The notes beneath the pieces were generated by a model. That model was given only the letters and a program-made list of their open reading frames with translations. It made no database searches and was not told where the DNA came from. Positions 13,063 to 13,891 of a DNA stretch of 13,891 bases are shown piece by piece (position 1 is the stretch's first letter; the number at the start of each line of letters is the position of its first letter). Source of the DNA: Gammaproteobacteria bacterium. Lineage in GTDB: Bacteria > Pseudomonadota > Gammaproteobacteria > Pseudomonadales > UBA7434. The translations under genes were made by a program, and so were the position numbers. Location of the stretch: positions 1-13,891 of the forward strand of contig JAJRPK010000084.1 of assembly GCA_024280785.1 (NCBI GenBank), read 5' to 3'.

Positions 13063-13891
13063 ATGGATAAAATTGTCGTACGCGGTGCCCGCACCCATAA
13101 TCTGAAAGCCATCAACATCGACCTCCCACGCGACAGTTTTATCGTCGTAACAGGTTTATCGGGATCCGGCAAATCCTCTTTGGCCTTCGACACCTTGTAC
13201 GCCGAGGGTCAACGCCGATATGTTGAATCGCTGTCGACTTATGCAAGGCAATTTTTGTCCTTAATGGAAAAGCCCGATGTCGATCACATTGAAGGCCTAT
13301 CGCCTGCCATCTCAATAGAACAAAAATCCACATCGCACAATCCTCGGTCTACCGTAGGAACTATCACCGAAATTTACGATTACTTGCGCTTATTATTTGC
13401 TCGCGCTGGCACACCAAAATGTCCTACCCATGGGCAAGAACTGGAAGCGCAAACCGTTAGTCAAATGGTGGATGCTGTCCTCGCCCTACCCAAAGGCAGC
13501 AAAGTTATGCTGTTAGCTCCGATCATTAAAGACCGAAAAGGTGAGCATCTAAAGCTTTTTGACAAGTTAAAGCAAGAAGGTTTTGTCCGTGTACGAATAG
13601 ACGGTGATATATACGATATCGATGAAACCCCCAAACTAAAAAAGAACTTTAAACACACAGTTGATGTTGTTGTCGATAGACTGAAAGTACGTGATGATCT
13701 TAAACAGCGCCTCGCCGATTCCTTCGAAACTGCGTTGGGATTAGCAGAAGGGGTAGCTTGTATTGGATTTATCGACAGCAAAAAAAAGGACCTCGTGTTT
13801 TCAGCCAACTATGCCTGCCCGGAATGCGGTTACAATCTAAACGAACTAGAACCAAGACTGTTTTCTTTTAATAATCCAGCGGGCGCATGCC
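13063..13891 (+). CDS. uvrA: excinuclease ABC subunit A, 3'-truncated by window end
   Basis: The first 276 codons; the full protein is about 940 residues. MDKIVVRGARTHNLKAINID leads to Walker A GLSGSGKSS (about 31-39) and the highly conserved block EGQRRYVESLSTYARQFLS followed by SIEQKSTSHNPRSTVGTITEI. CPECGY (about 253-258) is the first half of the zinc-binding module, followed by LEPRLFSFNNPAGAC, exactly as in E. coli UvrA. UvrA is the ATPase that recognises bulky DNA damage and loads UvrB in nucleotide excision repair. The ATG has only a weak ribosome site. Transcribed away from ssb. The reading frame is intact to the last base. Confidence 0.97.
   Translation, partial: MDKIVVRGARTHNLKAINIDLPRDSFIVVTGLSGSGKSSLAFDTLYAEGQRRYVESLSTYARQFLSLMEKPDVDHIEGLSPAISIEQKSTSHNPRSTVGTITEIYDYLRLLFARAGTPKCPTHGQELEAQTVSQMVDAVLALPKGSKVMLLAPIIKDRKGEHLKLFDKLKQEGFVRVRIDGDIYDIDETPKLKKNFKHTVDVVVDRLKVRDDLKQRLADSFETALGLAEGVACIGFIDSKKKDLVFSANYACPECGYNLNELEPRLFSFNNPAGAC

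Noticed and set aside
13461..13808. 115-codon minus-strand frame
   Set aside because: Lies wholly inside uvrA on the opposite strand, with no support of its own.

Overview
The window (mid-40s % G+C by eye) looks like chromosome of a gammaproteobacterium, probably a marine or PHA-storing lineage near the Pseudomonas/Cellvibrionales part of the class. This rests on close E. coli-like SSB and UvrA sequences, a Pseudomonas-type phasin + PhaD-like regulator pair, two luciferase-like flavin oxidoreductases, and an exosortase resembling the XrtH class. The taxon is inference from protein resemblance only. No tRNA, rRNA, CRISPR array, phage or transposase gene was seen.

Layout. 1-1428 (+): the truncated end of a 5-oxoprolinase subunit C gene and a complete subunit A gene, overlapping by 4 bases. 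1547-3566 (-): a formyltransferase-fold enzyme and a luciferase-like monooxygenase (LLM). The LLM gene lies between two 126-bp palindromic elements in opposite orientation (2451-2576 and 3812-3937). 4047-5170 (+): a glutathione S-transferase and a DoxX-like membrane protein. 5327-6196 (-): a second LLM enzyme, resembling the F420-type subfamily, with a clear terminator. 6591-7731 (+): an exosortase and an overlapping membrane-protein partner. 7724-8122 (-): an unrecognised 132-residue protein.

8403-9662 (+): a phasin and a PhaD-like TetR regulator, a small polyhydroxyalkanoate granule module. 9765-10351 (+): two short tandem genes of unknown function, one a membrane protein. 10385-11572 (-): a tyrosine/lipid phosphatase with the HCxxGKDR signature and a repeat-built Gly/Glu insert. 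12080-12607 (-): ssb, with a strong terminator about 170 bp past its stop. 13063-13891 (+): the first 276 codons of uvrA, divergent from ssb and cut by the window end.

How the genes work together: PxpC+PxpA belong to one 5-oxoproline-cleaving enzyme; phasin+PhaD coat and control PHA granules; exosortase plus partner form a C-terminal protein-sorting unit whose substrates are not in this window; SSB and UvrA are DNA-repair housekeeping proteins. The most unusual structure is the pair of palindromic repeats. Their arms differ between copies by compensating changes that keep base pairing, and they bracket a single LLM gene. No wholly new multi-gene defence or mobile system is evident.
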